Origin: UBA7957 sp965224675
GTDB lineage: Bacteria > Pseudomonadota > Gammaproteobacteria > Granulosicoccales > Granulosicoccaceae
Reading direction: 5' to 3'
DNA length: 64,000 bases
Assembly (NCBI GenBank): GCA_965224675.1
Contig: CBDDAA010000004.1
Span: 1,798,001-1,862,000 of the forward strand
Shown here: one piece after another, positions 16,116 to 26,108 of the stretch
How the letters are laid out: each line of letters starts with the position of its first letter
Numbering within the stretch: position 1 is the stretch's first letter
Notes under the pieces: model-generated
Database searches by the model: none
Told to the model about the DNA's origin: nothing
What the model saw: the letters and a program-made list of their open reading frames with translations, nothing else
Program-made: the position numbers and the translations under genes

Positions 16116-17081
16116 ATGACTGCCGATGCGCTGCCTTTGTCAGCAATACCTAAGTTAGAGGAAATCAAGCTGAGTAGTAACAAATCCGGGCCGAAGCTTT
16201 ATATGGTGCGCCTGGATCGCGTATTTGCGCTGGCCAGCGGCAATAAACTGTACAAACTACAAGGTTTTATTGAAACGGCCAGGCAATCAGGTATCCGGCA
16301 GCTATTGAGTTTTGGCGGTGCTTATTCCAATCATATTCATGCACTGGCTTTGACGGCACAATATTTCGACATGGAAAGTATAGGTATTATCCGCGGTGAA
16401 GCCTCGGCTATAAAGAACCCTACCTTAAGCGATGCCATAGCGGCTGGAATGCAACTGTCTTTTGTAAGCCGGAAAATCTATCGTCAACGTTTTGATAGTG
16501 GGTATCTGCAAAAGTTGCAACAGTGTTACCCTCGGGCACTGATTATACCTGAAGGTGGGGCGCATCCAGCTGCCTTAAAGGGGTGTAGCCAGATACCGCG
16601 TTTGCTTAACCAGCAGATGCCTCAATCCATAGACTGCTTTTGCTGTGCTGTAGGGACAGGAACTACGCTTGCCGGATTAGTTCTGGGTGTGCAGCCGGAG
16701 CAATCGGTACTGGGTTATCAAGTGGTGAGGGATACCTCGGTTTCAATCCGGTTACAGCAACTTTTATCTGATCAGCATTTCTCTTGCGAGCCTGTTATAG
16801 TGGCTGCCGATTTTGGCGGTTACGCCAAGGTTGATAAGCCATTGCTGGATTTTATCCTTCATTGGTATGAAGAGACTGGCATTTTGCTTGACCCTGTTTA
16901 TACCGGAAAACTTTGTTTCCGGTTAGTGCGACAACTCGCTCAAAGTTATTTTCGATCTGATCAGACGTTGGCAATAATTCACACAGGTGGATTACAAGGC
17001 TGGCGTGGGATGCGGGATCGAGTGATTAAATTGGGTGGCACACAGAGCTGGTGTACAATTGAGCAAGCGATGAAAGCATAA
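16116..17081 (+). CDS. PLP-dependent ACC deaminase/D-cysteine desulfhydrase family protein
   Basis: The fold type II PLP enzyme has 321 residues. The Schiff-base lysine lies in SGNKLYKLQGF (residues about 42-52), followed by LSFGGAYSNHIHALA, which binds the cofactor and substrate carboxylate, and a glycine-rich phosphate loop CCAVGTGTTLAGL. Family members remove amino or sulfhydryl groups from ACC, D-cysteine or related amino acids; typical D-cysteine desulfhydrases have R in place of Y in GNKxRKL, so the substrate is open. It is transcribed divergently from the efflux genes with about 150 bp between. Confidence 0.85.
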   Translation: MTADALPLSAIPKLEEIKLSSNKSGPKLYMVRLDRVFALASGNKLYKLQGFIETARQSGIRQLLSFGGAYSNHIHALALTAQYFDMESIGIIRGEASAIKNPTLSDAIAAGMQLSFVSRKIYRQRFDSGYLQKLQQCYPRALIIPEGGAHPAALKGCSQIPRLLNQQMPQSIDCFCCAVGTGTTLAGLVLGVQPEQSVLGYQVVRDTSVSIRLQQLLSDQHFSCEPVIVAADFGGYAKVDKPLLDFILHWYEETGILLDPVYTGKLCFRLVRQLAQSYFRSDQTLAIIHTGGLQGWRGMRDRVIKLGGTQSWCTIEQAMKA

Positions 17082-17282
17082 AATACATAGGAATTTTTGT
17101 GTTGTCAGCAGCCGTGCAGATCAGGTGATCCGCTGAAGTATCGCCAAATTACTCAAATAATTATTAATCTAAAATATTAAATTATTATTATAATTAATTG
17201 AAATTAAACATTAAAAATTAATTACTTAATGTAATATATTAGCTTTGTTGTTAAGCCTGCCAATTTTCTCCGATCCCTAACC

Positions 17283-19082
17283 ATGTCAATATTATCAATG
17301 CCAAAACACTTCTCCTCATCTCATATCAAAATCTGGTTGGCTGTTTGTCTATGGTCCGCTGTGCTTTACGCTATTGTGCAAATGGGTACATCGGTGTTTT
17401 TTGAAATAACGGTCTGGCCAGGTGTCTGGATAAAGGATGCCTTTTCTCACCTGTTGCTGGGGAGCTTGTTATTTCTGCTGTGTCGGGGATTCTGGCCCTG
17501 GGCTATGGCTTATAGTCTGACAGTTATTTTGCTGCAATTGGGTAATGCGCTTAAATTTGTCATTCTTGGCAGCCCGATAATGCCCGATGATTTTGCCGCC
17601 GCGCCTAACATGCTGCAATTATTTGACGACTGGCGATTGTATGTGATGTGGGCCGCATTGCTAGTGCCCCTGATTTTGTGGATTTATGCGTTAGCATGGC
17701 ATAAAAAATTGACTTGGGTGGTTTTAGGCAGCCTGGTCTTAACGGGTTTTGGTTTCGTTCAATTCTCTACGGTAATAAACCGTGGCATGGACAAATACCT
17801 GGGTGATCGCATTTGGGACCAACCCGGGAACTATCGTGACCGTGGACTGGTTTTGCACATCGTACACGAGGCAAGTCGCAGCTTGGCAAGGGGTCAAATA
17901 ACCTTAACACCAGAGCAAATCAAACAGGCAAAGGCTGCGGTGCTGCCTTCAGGACTTATCGCTCACAAACCCGATGCGATGGATGGTAGAAACCTCTATA
18001 TCATATTGCTTGAATCATTTTGGGACCCAATGAACCTGAAAGCCGCTGGCATCAGTGAAGACCCTTTTGATCCCCGCTTTCGTGCGCTCTGGCAAACAAG
18101 CAATAACAGCACAGTTTTGGCCCCGGTATATGGTGGTTATACTGCAAACAGTGAATTTGAAGTGCTTTGTGGCTTTCCGGTCATCAATGACGCTGTATTT
18201 TTTGAAGGTTGGCTGCGAAGGCAGGTACCCTGTCTTCCTCGATATCTGGCAAATGCAGGTTACCAGACCGTGGCTTCTCATCCCAATTATGCAGCGTTCT
18301 GGAATCGCGTAAATGCCTATAATCGATTGGGATTTCAACACTATTGGTCTAAAACAGACTTCGAGCTGGATGATCTGAATCGATCATTTCTAGGTGATCA
18401 GTCGCTGTACAGACAAGTCTGGAATAAAAACCGTGAGTTGCGAGAAAACAAACAACCCCTGTTTAACTATATTGTGACTATATTCGGGCATCTGGACTAT
18501 CCGCTTAATCAACGGCGGCCGAAGAAAATCTCGGTAGAGAACGACCCGGGTATGGTGGAAGGCTATGTTAATACGATTTATTATAAAACCCGAGAATTAA
18601 TGGATTTCTATCAGCAGCTTCGGGAAAAAGATCCTACGGCAGTAATCGTCATGTTTGGCGATCATCTGCCCTTTTTGGGGCCAAAATTTGCGGGTTATGT
18701 TGAATCGGGTTTGCTGGCGTCGGCCAAAAGTGCCTTTACTGCCGAAATGTTTCAAACCTATGCAGAAACGCCACTTATCATTGTTGATGGAGAGAATGGT
18801 GTTGTAGAAAAGCATCGGTTGCCCATGTTTCGCGTGCCAGCCCTCATCTCAAAGTTGTTAGGTGACTCCAATAAAAGCCTGTTGTCTTTGACCGAACTAC
18901 CCGAAGGACAGGCACTGAGGCCCTTGCCCGGTATTACATTGCTATCGAGTGCGGATCAGCCGAAACTTTGTATCGCAGGTGATCTGGGGCAGGATTGTAT
19001 AAAGGCAGAGAAATGGCTTGATAACATAACAACGCTGAGTGGCGATATATTTTCCGGGCAGCAGCAATCGCTGCAACAGTAG
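17283..19082 (+). CDS. LtaS/OpgB-type membrane sulfatase-fold phosphotransferase
   Basis: The 599-residue protein has about five N-terminal membrane helices (residues 10-165) and a periplasmic alkaline-phosphatase-fold domain. The metal and catalytic residues expected for lipoteichoic-acid-synthase-like enzymes are present: Glu in ILLESFWDP, the nucleophile Thr in GGYTANSEFEVLCG, and Asp-His in MFGDHLPFLG. In Gram-negative bacteria relatives transfer phosphoglycerol or phosphoethanolamine to envelope glycans (OpgB) or act as sulfatases. A strongly AT-rich leader (17160-17250) precedes it. Family is secure; the substrate is unknown. Confidence 0.85.
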   Translation: MSILSMPKHFSSSHIKIWLAVCLWSAVLYAIVQMGTSVFFEITVWPGVWIKDAFSHLLLGSLLFLLCRGFWPWAMAYSLTVILLQLGNALKFVILGSPIMPDDFAAAPNMLQLFDDWRLYVMWAALLVPLILWIYALAWHKKLTWVVLGSLVLTGFGFVQFSTVINRGMDKYLGDRIWDQPGNYRDRGLVLHIVHEASRSLARGQITLTPEQIKQAKAAVLPSGLIAHKPDAMDGRNLYIILLESFWDPMNLKAAGISEDPFDPRFRALWQTSNNSTVLAPVYGGYTANSEFEVLCGFPVINDAVFFEGWLRRQVPCLPRYLANAGYQTVASHPNYAAFWNRVNAYNRLGFQHYWSKTDFELDDLNRSFLGDQSLYRQVWNKNRELRENKQPLFNYIVTIFGHLDYPLNQRRPKKISVENDPGMVEGYVNTIYYKTRELMDFYQQLREKDPTAVIVMFGDHLPFLGPKFAGYVESGLLASAKSAFTAEMFQTYAETPLIIVDGENGVVEKHRLPMFRVPALISKLLGDSNKSLLSLTELPEGQALRPLPGITLLSSADQPKLCIAGDLGQDCIKAEKWLDNITTLSGDIFSGQQQSLQQ

Positions 19083-19255
19083 TGACTCAAAATATTAAAG
19101 GGATCTGATAAGTACATAGGCTATGGAAAGCGGTACAGTTGAGATTGGTTCGGCGTATAGGGCGAACATGAATAAGACTAAAAACCCGGGCGCATGTTAT
19201 TCTTAAATGGCCTTTAAAAATTATTAATCACCCAGCCTCTTAGGTGTTTGCAGTC

Positions 19256-20845
19256 ATGACGAATACTGACCAATCAGCGGCCCTTTTGAATAATCGTCAA
19301 CTCGTACAGATTACACGCATTGTCGTATTGCTTTGCTTGTTTGTACTGTTTGACTATGGCTACAAAAGCCTGTCGCATCCGAGTGAATCAGACTTAAAAA
19401 ATCCCTTTTTATTATTGCGTGTTTTTCAAAGCCAACATTGGCTTGTATGGGCATTGGTGGGGATATTGCTCATTGCCGTACTACGCTTTCGTCAATTCTG
19501 GGTGGCATGGCCTGAACTGGAAAAGGGTGCTGGATTACGTGGTTTTATCAGCTTGTTATCTCTGGTTTTTGCGTTCGCATTTGCCTTGCAGGGATACAAT
19601 TTTTATTTCGATCAGGGTTACTACCCGGATCGGATATTACTGCTGCTATCGGCGGCTCTGGTATATTGGCGTCCTGTATTCGTTTTTTTGTTTTTATTGC
19701 TTCTGTTTCCATTAACAGGGCAATGGAATGAACCCCTGGGTGGATATATCTCTGGAACCATTCATCACGCACTACAAGCCTTGATTCTTTTTTGCGCCTG
19801 GTTTTTTGTTAGCATATTTAGTCGTCATCGACACATACAAGATTATATTTTTCTACTGTGTGTCATTGCTGCGTCAGTATACTGGGTTCCTGGCTTGCTA
19901 AAATTTAAAATGAACTGGTACGAAGTTGACCAGATCCATTTTATGCCGATCGCGGCTTATGCGCATGGCTGGCTGGCATTTTTAAGTCCACAGCAGCTTG
20001 TTTCCTACACAAATCAACTGATACCTTTCGAAAAAGTGCTGCATGCATTGGTCTTGCTCATTGAGTTGGGTGCCTTGATCTGTTTGTGGCATAAAAGGCT
20101 ATTTCTGGCCTTATTGCTAATTGCCACGGTTTTTCATTTTGCTGTTTTTATGGCTTACGGTTATATGCTGTGGGCATGGATAATTTTTGATATTTCATTG
20201 TTAATACTGTTGCTGCGGCTCGATTCAATTGCAAAATTATTCACACCGTTACATTTCATCTTGTCGATTATTTTTATACTCACGGCAACCGTTTGGCTGG
20301 ATCCACCGAGGCTTGCCTGGTACAACACACCGCTAAGCTATAGTTACAAATATGAGGCTATAGGGCAAAGTGATGCACACTATAAATTATCACCACGATT
20401 CTTTGCGCCTTACGGGGATATCATCACAATGGGGAATTTTCGTTTTATCAGTCCGGGTCCTCGGCTGGTCGGTCCCTATGGCAATACAACTGAGCTAGGG
20501 ATATTGCACGGTCTGCGGGTTGTAAAATCAGATGAAGAATTATTCTCGTTGGAAGAGCGGCTTGGGGAAAATGATTATGACCCGCTTAAAGCGGATAGAC
20601 TGTTTAACTTTATTACTGATTATTTAAGTCATTATAATATGACCCTGGCAGGTGGTATGCAGTGGCGTCATATGACATGCTGCACCACACCACCACAATT
20701 CTGGAGCCTTGATTCAGAAAATACTTATAAAGGGCAGGAGCCGATCAAGCGGGTAATTGTGCATGAAGTGACGACTTTTTTCGATGGAAGCGAATTAAAA
20801 AATGTGCGTGATCTGAAATTGACAACGCTTGATATTCCTCATTGA
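19256..20845 (+). CDS. Polytopic membrane protein, HTTM/gamma-carboxylase-like
   Basis: The 529-residue protein begins at ATG 19256 (AGG lies 10 bp before; a GTG at 19244 is the alternative). It has about ten membrane helices up to residue 355, with the motif SVYWVPGLLKFKMNWYE...LIELGALI resembling HTTM-type (horizontally transferred transmembrane, vitamin-K gamma-carboxylase-like) proteins, then a soluble tail of some 170 residues with a CC pair (MTCCTTPPQFW). Function is unknown. It follows the LtaS-type gene by about 170 bp. Its 3' end overlaps the convergent DCC gene by 7 bp. Confidence 0.65.
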   Translation: MTNTDQSAALLNNRQLVQITRIVVLLCLFVLFDYGYKSLSHPSESDLKNPFLLLRVFQSQHWLVWALVGILLIAVLRFRQFWVAWPELEKGAGLRGFISLLSLVFAFAFALQGYNFYFDQGYYPDRILLLLSAALVYWRPVFVFLFLLLLFPLTGQWNEPLGGYISGTIHHALQALILFCAWFFVSIFSRHRHIQDYIFLLCVIAASVYWVPGLLKFKMNWYEVDQIHFMPIAAYAHGWLAFLSPQQLVSYTNQLIPFEKVLHALVLLIELGALICLWHKRLFLALLLIATVFHFAVFMAYGYMLWAWIIFDISLLILLLRLDSIAKLFTPLHFILSIIFILTATVWLDPPRLAWYNTPLSYSYKYEAIGQSDAHYKLSPRFFAPYGDIITMGNFRFISPGPRLVGPYGNTTELGILHGLRVVKSDEELFSLEERLGENDYDPLKADRLFNFITDYLSHYNMTLAGGMQWRHMTCCTTPPQFWSLDSENTYKGQEPIKRVIVHEVTTFFDGSELKNVRDLKLTTLDIPH

Positions 20846-21336
20846 TCCCGATTAAAAACAAAATAGTCCCGATGAATTTTTGCTAATTTGTCTGTTAGTT
20901 GCCCGCTAGTGGCAATAAAGTGTTTCTTTTTTTCGCCGTCAGGTAGTTCGCAGACATTTTTTTTCCCCCAGATTTTATACCGATATTTGCCGATAAAATC
21001 GTAGACGCCATTTCTGAACCTTCGGGGTATAAGCTGCAGTACCATAGCAATGGTATTGTAGGGCGCAGTCAGTTGCCTCATCACGATCAGGGATGCGTCT
21101 GATTTTAGATGTATTTTATTGTCGGACGATATGCAAACAATGGAGTCGTTATTGCCTGATTGATTGAGTCTGCTTTGAATCTCAGTTGAAAGGGTGACGA
21201 ATTCCAGGGGGGTGAACTGTATGTTGCTGGTTTTTTGTGTTCTGTCAATTACAAAGTTTACCCAGCCTTCACAGAACAGACAGATGCCATCGTAGAGGAC
21301 GATCATTTCAAGTGAAGCTTGCTTTTTTGTATACAT
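20839..21336 (-). CDS. DCC-family thiol-disulfide oxidoreductase-like protein (DUF393)
   Basis: The protein has 165 residues (155 if it starts at the second Met, 21306; neither start has a clear ribosome-binding site). The family motif is YDGICLFCEGWVNFVIDR, with a CxxC pair as in thioredoxin-like folds, followed by QFTPLE and PRRFRNGVYDFIGKYRYKIWGK, which are typical of DUF393/DCC proteins. The biochemical role is not established. DCC proteins are often encoded beside or fused to HTTM-type membrane proteins; here one lies convergent with a 7-bp overlap, which supports both calls. Confidence 0.88.
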   Translation of the reverse strand: MYTKKQASLEMIVLYDGICLFCEGWVNFVIDRTQKTSNIQFTPLEFVTLSTEIQSRLNQSGNNDSIVCISSDNKIHLKSDASLIVMRQLTAPYNTIAMVLQLIPRRFRNGVYDFIGKYRYKIWGKKNVCELPDGEKKKHFIATSGQLTDKLAKIHRDYFVFNRDQ

Positions 21337-21579
21337 ATGAAAAGTAATGCATTTGTATTTGAATACTGATTTTTAATCTAAAAACTGACGAATCATTATT
21401 GAATGGTATCGGCGATACAGTGCTGAGACTAAAAAGTTCAGATCCGCTTGTTTTAAGGGTAGTCAGGAAACTATAAACACCCTTTTTACTAAATTCAATA
21501 GATGGCGGCTTCTTACGCATAAACATTGATGAAAATACACTCCCGGCAGGCAGCACCCCGGTATTTATTTGATCAGAGG

Positions 21580-24500
21580 TTAATTTTTATTAACGAACTC
21601 AAATTCAGTGGAAGCGGATAGTGTTTTATCGGCAGATGAAACACTAGCATAACCTTGTGTAAAATGTTGATCCTGAGCTTCAGAAATATCAATTATCCAA
21701 TAACCGCTCTTGTCTGCCTGAATAGTATGCTCTATGTGTTCGTCCAAAATAAGCGTAACTGTTTGCTTATAAAAGTGTTCAGAGACCCTACCGACCACTA
21801 ATGGACCGGGGCCTACAACATGTATACTTGGATTGTTTTGGCTTGCATCGGCAGCGGGCTGGTTGTCATTGGGAATGGAATCACTACTTTTTTCAAGTTT
21901 ATTATCTTTGGAGACGTTATCATCATCGTATTCGACACCATATATCTTACTCATGGAAGCTTTAAGTTTGTCGGCGGCATCTTCTCCATACCCACTTTCA
22001 AGAATTTCACCATAATCCTTTAAATCAAATACCGCTGTTCCATTCATCGCATCATCGAAATCATACCGAAGTTTTGGGTCTAACTTTAGGAAAAACCAAC
22101 TTGCCATTTTATCGTCGGGGGTTGAGCGAATGTAATATACCAATGCTCTTCGTGCTTCGAGTTTTTGCATATGGCTATTATTCTTATCTGATATGCGGAT
22201 TTTTTTAAGGGATTGGGTATCTGCATCTGATTTTTCTTCTGTCCATATTTTGGCGCGTTTCAGCGCTTTGCCTGCAATCTTAGAGAATCTGCTATTTTTG
22301 CTTTTGGCCAACGATTGTAATAATACCGACCCTCGTTTATCTGCTATACCAGCAAGTGTATAAGCATAGGCTAAAGAACGATCAGTATTCGGGTCGTTAA
22401 AAAGTGCTTCCCTTAATGCACTATAGTCACCCGTTCCTATCAGACCCAAAAAGCCGGATTCACTACCTGTTCTATCCTCCACTGGACGAGTAGCTGCTTT
22501 ATATAACTCAGAAATTGCCAAGGACTCACCTGAGAAAGTAAGGTGTAATGCAGCGTCTTCACGATTCTCTGTGCCAGACCAATCACGAGTTAAACTCTTT
22601 CCTTGAGAACGGATATTGGTGCTATCAAAATGACCTAATCTAAATAACGAAATTTCGATATGGCTGGATGCATATTTATTTTGCGAAGCATATAACGCAT
22701 TTTTTAATAAAGAAGGAAGGTTTTTATCACTTGTTTGAGTGGGTTGGGTTATTTTGTGTTGAGGGAATAAACCATCTGCTACCTTTGCCCAGAGTGAAAA
22801 CCAATCAGCTTGTTTTGGCACAGGTACGTGCTCAGAATGTTTGCTTAATATAAGGGCTAAGTATCCATGTGCCTTATTTACAGTTTTGTTATTGTTTATG
22901 TACTCAATCAGAGGGCTAAACAATTTATCCGGAAATGGAATTTGATGTCGAGAGTGATCAAGGTAAAGTGAGTCTGTTGCCCAAGCAAGTGCCCAGGCTG
23001 CACATTCTGCGATAGATTGACTTCTATTTAATGCAATAATTAATGCATTTATGACCCTTGTCCATTCGTTCTCGCTTTGAATAGTATTGCTGATTGTTTT
23101 AAAAATACTCTTCTCAGAAAACTTATTGAAAAAACATACATCGAGAATAACTAACGCCGATTGAATAGATTCAATATCATTGCCTGTCTTCAGCTTCTGC
23201 AGTTGATAGTCTAGATCGTCATTTATGTCGGTGCAATTGCCAAGGCTATTTAAGAGTAGGCCAAATATTAAATTTCGATTATTTATCTCATAAGCAACTA
23301 GCAGGCTAGATAAATAATCAATAAACAGGACACTAGAGGTTGAATTTGATATTGCGAAAGCCGCTTTATCAAAAAGTGAAGTTGGTGTTGTTCTGCGACA
23401 GTCAAATTCCAACATTGAATTCGAGAAAACCACAAACACTTTTAATTTGAGTTTATTACTGATTGCCGGGTTTTTTGCTACCAGGTGCATTGCCAAGATA
23501 GCTCTAACACGATAATTCTTCTCTGAAGTCTCAGCGTCTGGAATAATAACGGCTATCACTTCTTCAATTTGACGGGTACCAGAAGTGGATGTAAAATTTT
23601 CAAGTGCCGAATGTAGCGTCTGATTCCAATGTTGCTCGATTACGGGTTCAGTGGTTTTAGCAGACGATTGACTGATAGGGACTTCTTCTGTATGCATGTT
23701 ACCGACTATTTTTCTTAGTGCATCCAGGTCTGCAGTAAGCTTATAAGTCGCGAAGTATTCTTGAAAAATAGGTTGTCGAAAGGCCACTATTTTTTGTGTT
23801 ATTCCATTAGTATCCTGTTCCTCACCAGTTATCTGCAGAATTTCTATTCTACGGGTCAAATTATCCAGCCACTGAGTCGCATCGTAGTCTTGTATATTTA
23901 CCTGAAGCAGTGATTTTTCTATGATTTTTATCAACTCAGTTTCTAATATATAGGTTATTTTGGCTTCTTTCATGGCAAAGGCCAGTGTACGCAATGGCGG
24001 TATAACGTCGTTATTGCGTATGACATCAGGACTGATGCCGGATATTTGCCCTTCTATCTGATCATTTATCAAACTGTCCAGTATTGTTGATTTGGAGGAA
24101 AATTTATCTCGAACACTTGATTGCGATGTGTTGTTTGATGGGGGCAGTGTTTTGTTTATAAATTTTGAGCTGATTAATCGAGCAGCCATGATTAATATGG
24201 ATATATTATCAAAAATATCAGAGATTGATGCGTCATCACATATAATCGATGATAAGTTTTTGAACAATAGTTCACGATCAACCTTATGTTTATCTGCGAT
24301 ACAGTGCTTTAATTTATCGCAGAAGCTATATCGGTGATTTTTGCCCAAGGATTTGATGTCACAAAACGTAAACTGTAACGTGTTTTTACTTTCGATCAAT
24401 CCCAAATTTATCGATCGGCTGGTTATTATCGCCCGGTTATTGGTTGATCGACTGGTCCATTCATTGATATTTGATAAGAGGGTATCCTGGATATTAATAT

Positions 24501-25755
24501 CATTTATCTTTTCAAAATCATCTAATAAGAGTAAGAGTCCAAGGTTATTCGTGTTGTTAAATAGCGTCTCAGACAGACTTCCGGCATCTTTTTTACTAAA
24601 CCCACGCTTGCATAATATATGAATAATTATGCGCTTTATATCTCTTGATGAAACCTCATTAATGGTTTGACAATCTATCACTATTGGTATAGTGCAATTG
24701 TTTGCTGCAAGTGATTTGTAGTTGATTGAAAGTTCTTTGAAAAGTGCTACCGCCGTTTGTTTTAACAGTGTAGATTTTCCTGAACCAGAATCCCCAAATA
24801 CAATGAGTTGTTTATTTTTCACTAACAATTGCTGGAAAGGGTATTTCTCTTCATCATTATTGTCGGAACCGATTGCATCTGCATTATTTTCTGAACCCGA
24901 ATGATTATCGGCTACAGTTTTACTAGATCCTGAGCGCAGCGTTTGGTTAGAATTATCCGGGGTCGTACTTATATTTGATTTCGTATTTTCTGCACGAAAA
25001 TTTGACTTTCTGTAGCCTTTCTCCCCAACTGGCAGCTTGATGCTTATATCATCGAGTGTTAATTTTTCATCGACCAAGCCATCCAGGTAGGATGGTGTTT
25101 TTAATGGGGTGAAGGCTTCAGTTTCAGCATCAATATATCGCTTCAGAAGATACTCAATGGTGTATTGCTTTTCATGTTTTATTGAGTTTGAATCCTTGCT
25201 TCTATTGCCTATAAAGGCTCTAAGTTGTTCTGTTACTTTTTCTTTAAGTTGATTAGCGTTACGGTGCTTATGCACTATGCCTGTACGATTCGATATGAAT
25301 TTCTTTACGCTACTATATTGATGCACGGCCTGAATTGCTTCTGCTTCATCAAGGTTAGGAGGTATTGCTAGGTCGCTATTATCCTGAAATAGGAAAATTG
25401 GCTTTTGATTAATTTCTGCTTGACGCAATTCCCACTCAGTACCACTTACTTTTTTTCCAGTGACGCTGCTGTCGGGGTATTTGTTATCCTCAAGGGGCGT
25501 CCCTAAACGATGTTTCAGTAAGCCGATGACAATCGAAAAATCCTGAATTTGTCCCTTATGTTTTTCGATAGTCTCTTGTGGGCATTGTAACCAGCGCAGC
25601 GGCACAGGATCACGTTTATCGTCCCATCGGACCAGCTTGATGACAAATTTTTGTGCGACAATATGTTGATTGTTAAGATCTTCTATCGCTGCAATAACAG
25701 TATCTTTGTCTGTATCTTTTGGCGCTGCCAGAAATACAGTTATTTCTTCACTCAT
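21580..25755 (-). CDS. NLR-like STAND NTPase: TIR/DUF4062-like, NACHT, helical repeats, Ig-like tail
   Basis: This 1391-residue protein starts at ATG 25755 after GGGA. Residues 5-180 look like DUF4062/TIR-like sensors or effectors (EEITVFLAAPKD, RWDDKRDP, FSIVIGLLKHRLGTPL, SGTEWELRQAE). A Ser/Asn-rich linker (250-300) leads to a NACHT ATPase: Walker A GDSGSGKST (321-329), Walker B LLLLLDDFE (about 407-414), RAIITSRS (441-448) and a winged-helix end QPIFQEYFATYKL. About 600 residues of helical repeats follow, then FDLKDYGEILESGYGED and a final 80-residue Ig-like beta domain. This is the plan of bacterial NLR-type antiphage proteins (Avs/bNACHT). It has no partner gene. Domain calls are by eye. 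Confidence 0.85.
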   Translation of the reverse strand: MSEEITVFLAAPKDTDKDTVIAAIEDLNNQHIVAQKFVIKLVRWDDKRDPVPLRWLQCPQETIEKHKGQIQDFSIVIGLLKHRLGTPLEDNKYPDSSVTGKKVSGTEWELRQAEINQKPIFLFQDNSDLAIPPNLDEAEAIQAVHQYSSVKKFISNRTGIVHKHRNANQLKEKVTEQLRAFIGNRSKDSNSIKHEKQYTIEYLLKRYIDAETEAFTPLKTPSYLDGLVDEKLTLDDISIKLPVGEKGYRKSNFRAENTKSNISTTPDNSNQTLRSGSSKTVADNHSGSENNADAIGSDNNDEEKYPFQQLLVKNKQLIVFGDSGSGKSTLLKQTAVALFKELSINYKSLAANNCTIPIVIDCQTINEVSSRDIKRIIIHILCKRGFSKKDAGSLSETLFNNTNNLGLLLLLDDFEKINDINIQDTLLSNINEWTSRSTNNRAIITSRSINLGLIESKNTLQFTFCDIKSLGKNHRYSFCDKLKHCIADKHKVDRELLFKNLSSIICDDASISDIFDNISILIMAARLISSKFINKTLPPSNNTSQSSVRDKFSSKSTILDSLINDQIEGQISGISPDVIRNNDVIPPLRTLAFAMKEAKITYILETELIKIIEKSLLQVNIQDYDATQWLDNLTRRIEILQITGEEQDTNGITQKIVAFRQPIFQEYFATYKLTADLDALRKIVGNMHTEEVPISQSSAKTTEPVIEQHWNQTLHSALENFTSTSGTRQIEEVIAVIIPDAETSEKNYRVRAILAMHLVAKNPAISNKLKLKVFVVFSNSMLEFDCRRTTPTSLFDKAAFAISNSTSSVLFIDYLSSLLVAYEINNRNLIFGLLLNSLGNCTDINDDLDYQLQKLKTGNDIESIQSALVILDVCFFNKFSEKSIFKTISNTIQSENEWTRVINALIIALNRSQSIAECAAWALAWATDSLYLDHSRHQIPFPDKLFSPLIEYINNNKTVNKAHGYLALILSKHSEHVPVPKQADWFSLWAKVADGLFPQHKITQPTQTSDKNLPSLLKNALYASQNKYASSHIEISLFRLGHFDSTNIRSQGKSLTRDWSGTENREDAALHLTFSGESLAISELYKAATRPVEDRTGSESGFLGLIGTGDYSALREALFNDPNTDRSLAYAYTLAGIADKRGSVLLQSLAKSKNSRFSKIAGKALKRAKIWTEEKSDADTQSLKKIRISDKNNSHMQKLEARRALVYYIRSTPDDKMASWFFLKLDPKLRYDFDDAMNGTAVFDLKDYGEILESGYGEDAADKLKASMSKIYGVEYDDDNVSKDNKLEKSSDSIPNDNQPAADASQNNPSIHVVGPGPLVVGRVSEHFYKQTVTLILDEHIEHTIQADKSGYWIIDISEAQDQHFTQGYASVSSADKTLSASTEFEFVNKN

Positions 25756-26108
25756 CAATAGTTCCCTGTATGCCGATTAAGAAGTGTGAAGCATCGCTTT
25801 TTAGGTTGCGGTAGGTTACACGAGTTTATTGCTGTTGACACCTACATCATGATTGCTGATAAGGCACTTGAATTATATAATCAGTTGAAGAGGTGGATGA
25901 TAGATACTTACGGTGCTTACGTTCTACAGGCTGCTGGATTTATTCGAATTACTCTACAGTAGTTTAAAAATACCCACTTAAGCATTGGCAGTGATTGACT
26001 TTTATAAAGTAACCATAAGTCCCGTATCCTGCCTTTATTACCCGCACTCACATCACAAATTGAGGTAATATCAAGCACAGTTGATAATATGCAAAACGAG
26101 GAAATCCC
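25756..26108. other. Intergenic region between divergent NACHT gene and yajQ
   Basis: This 353-bp region must hold the promoters of both divergent genes, but no well-spaced sigma-70 promoter or strong hairpin was found. No coding frame is convincing. Confidence 0.5.

Noticed and set aside
21308..21556. 82-codon open frame overlapping the start of the DCC gene
   Set aside because: No ribosome-binding site, overlaps the DCC gene's 5' end and has no family resemblance.
25995..26030. TTGACT and TATCCT upstream of yajQ as a promoter
   Set aside because: The spacer is 24 bp, too long for a sigma-70 promoter.
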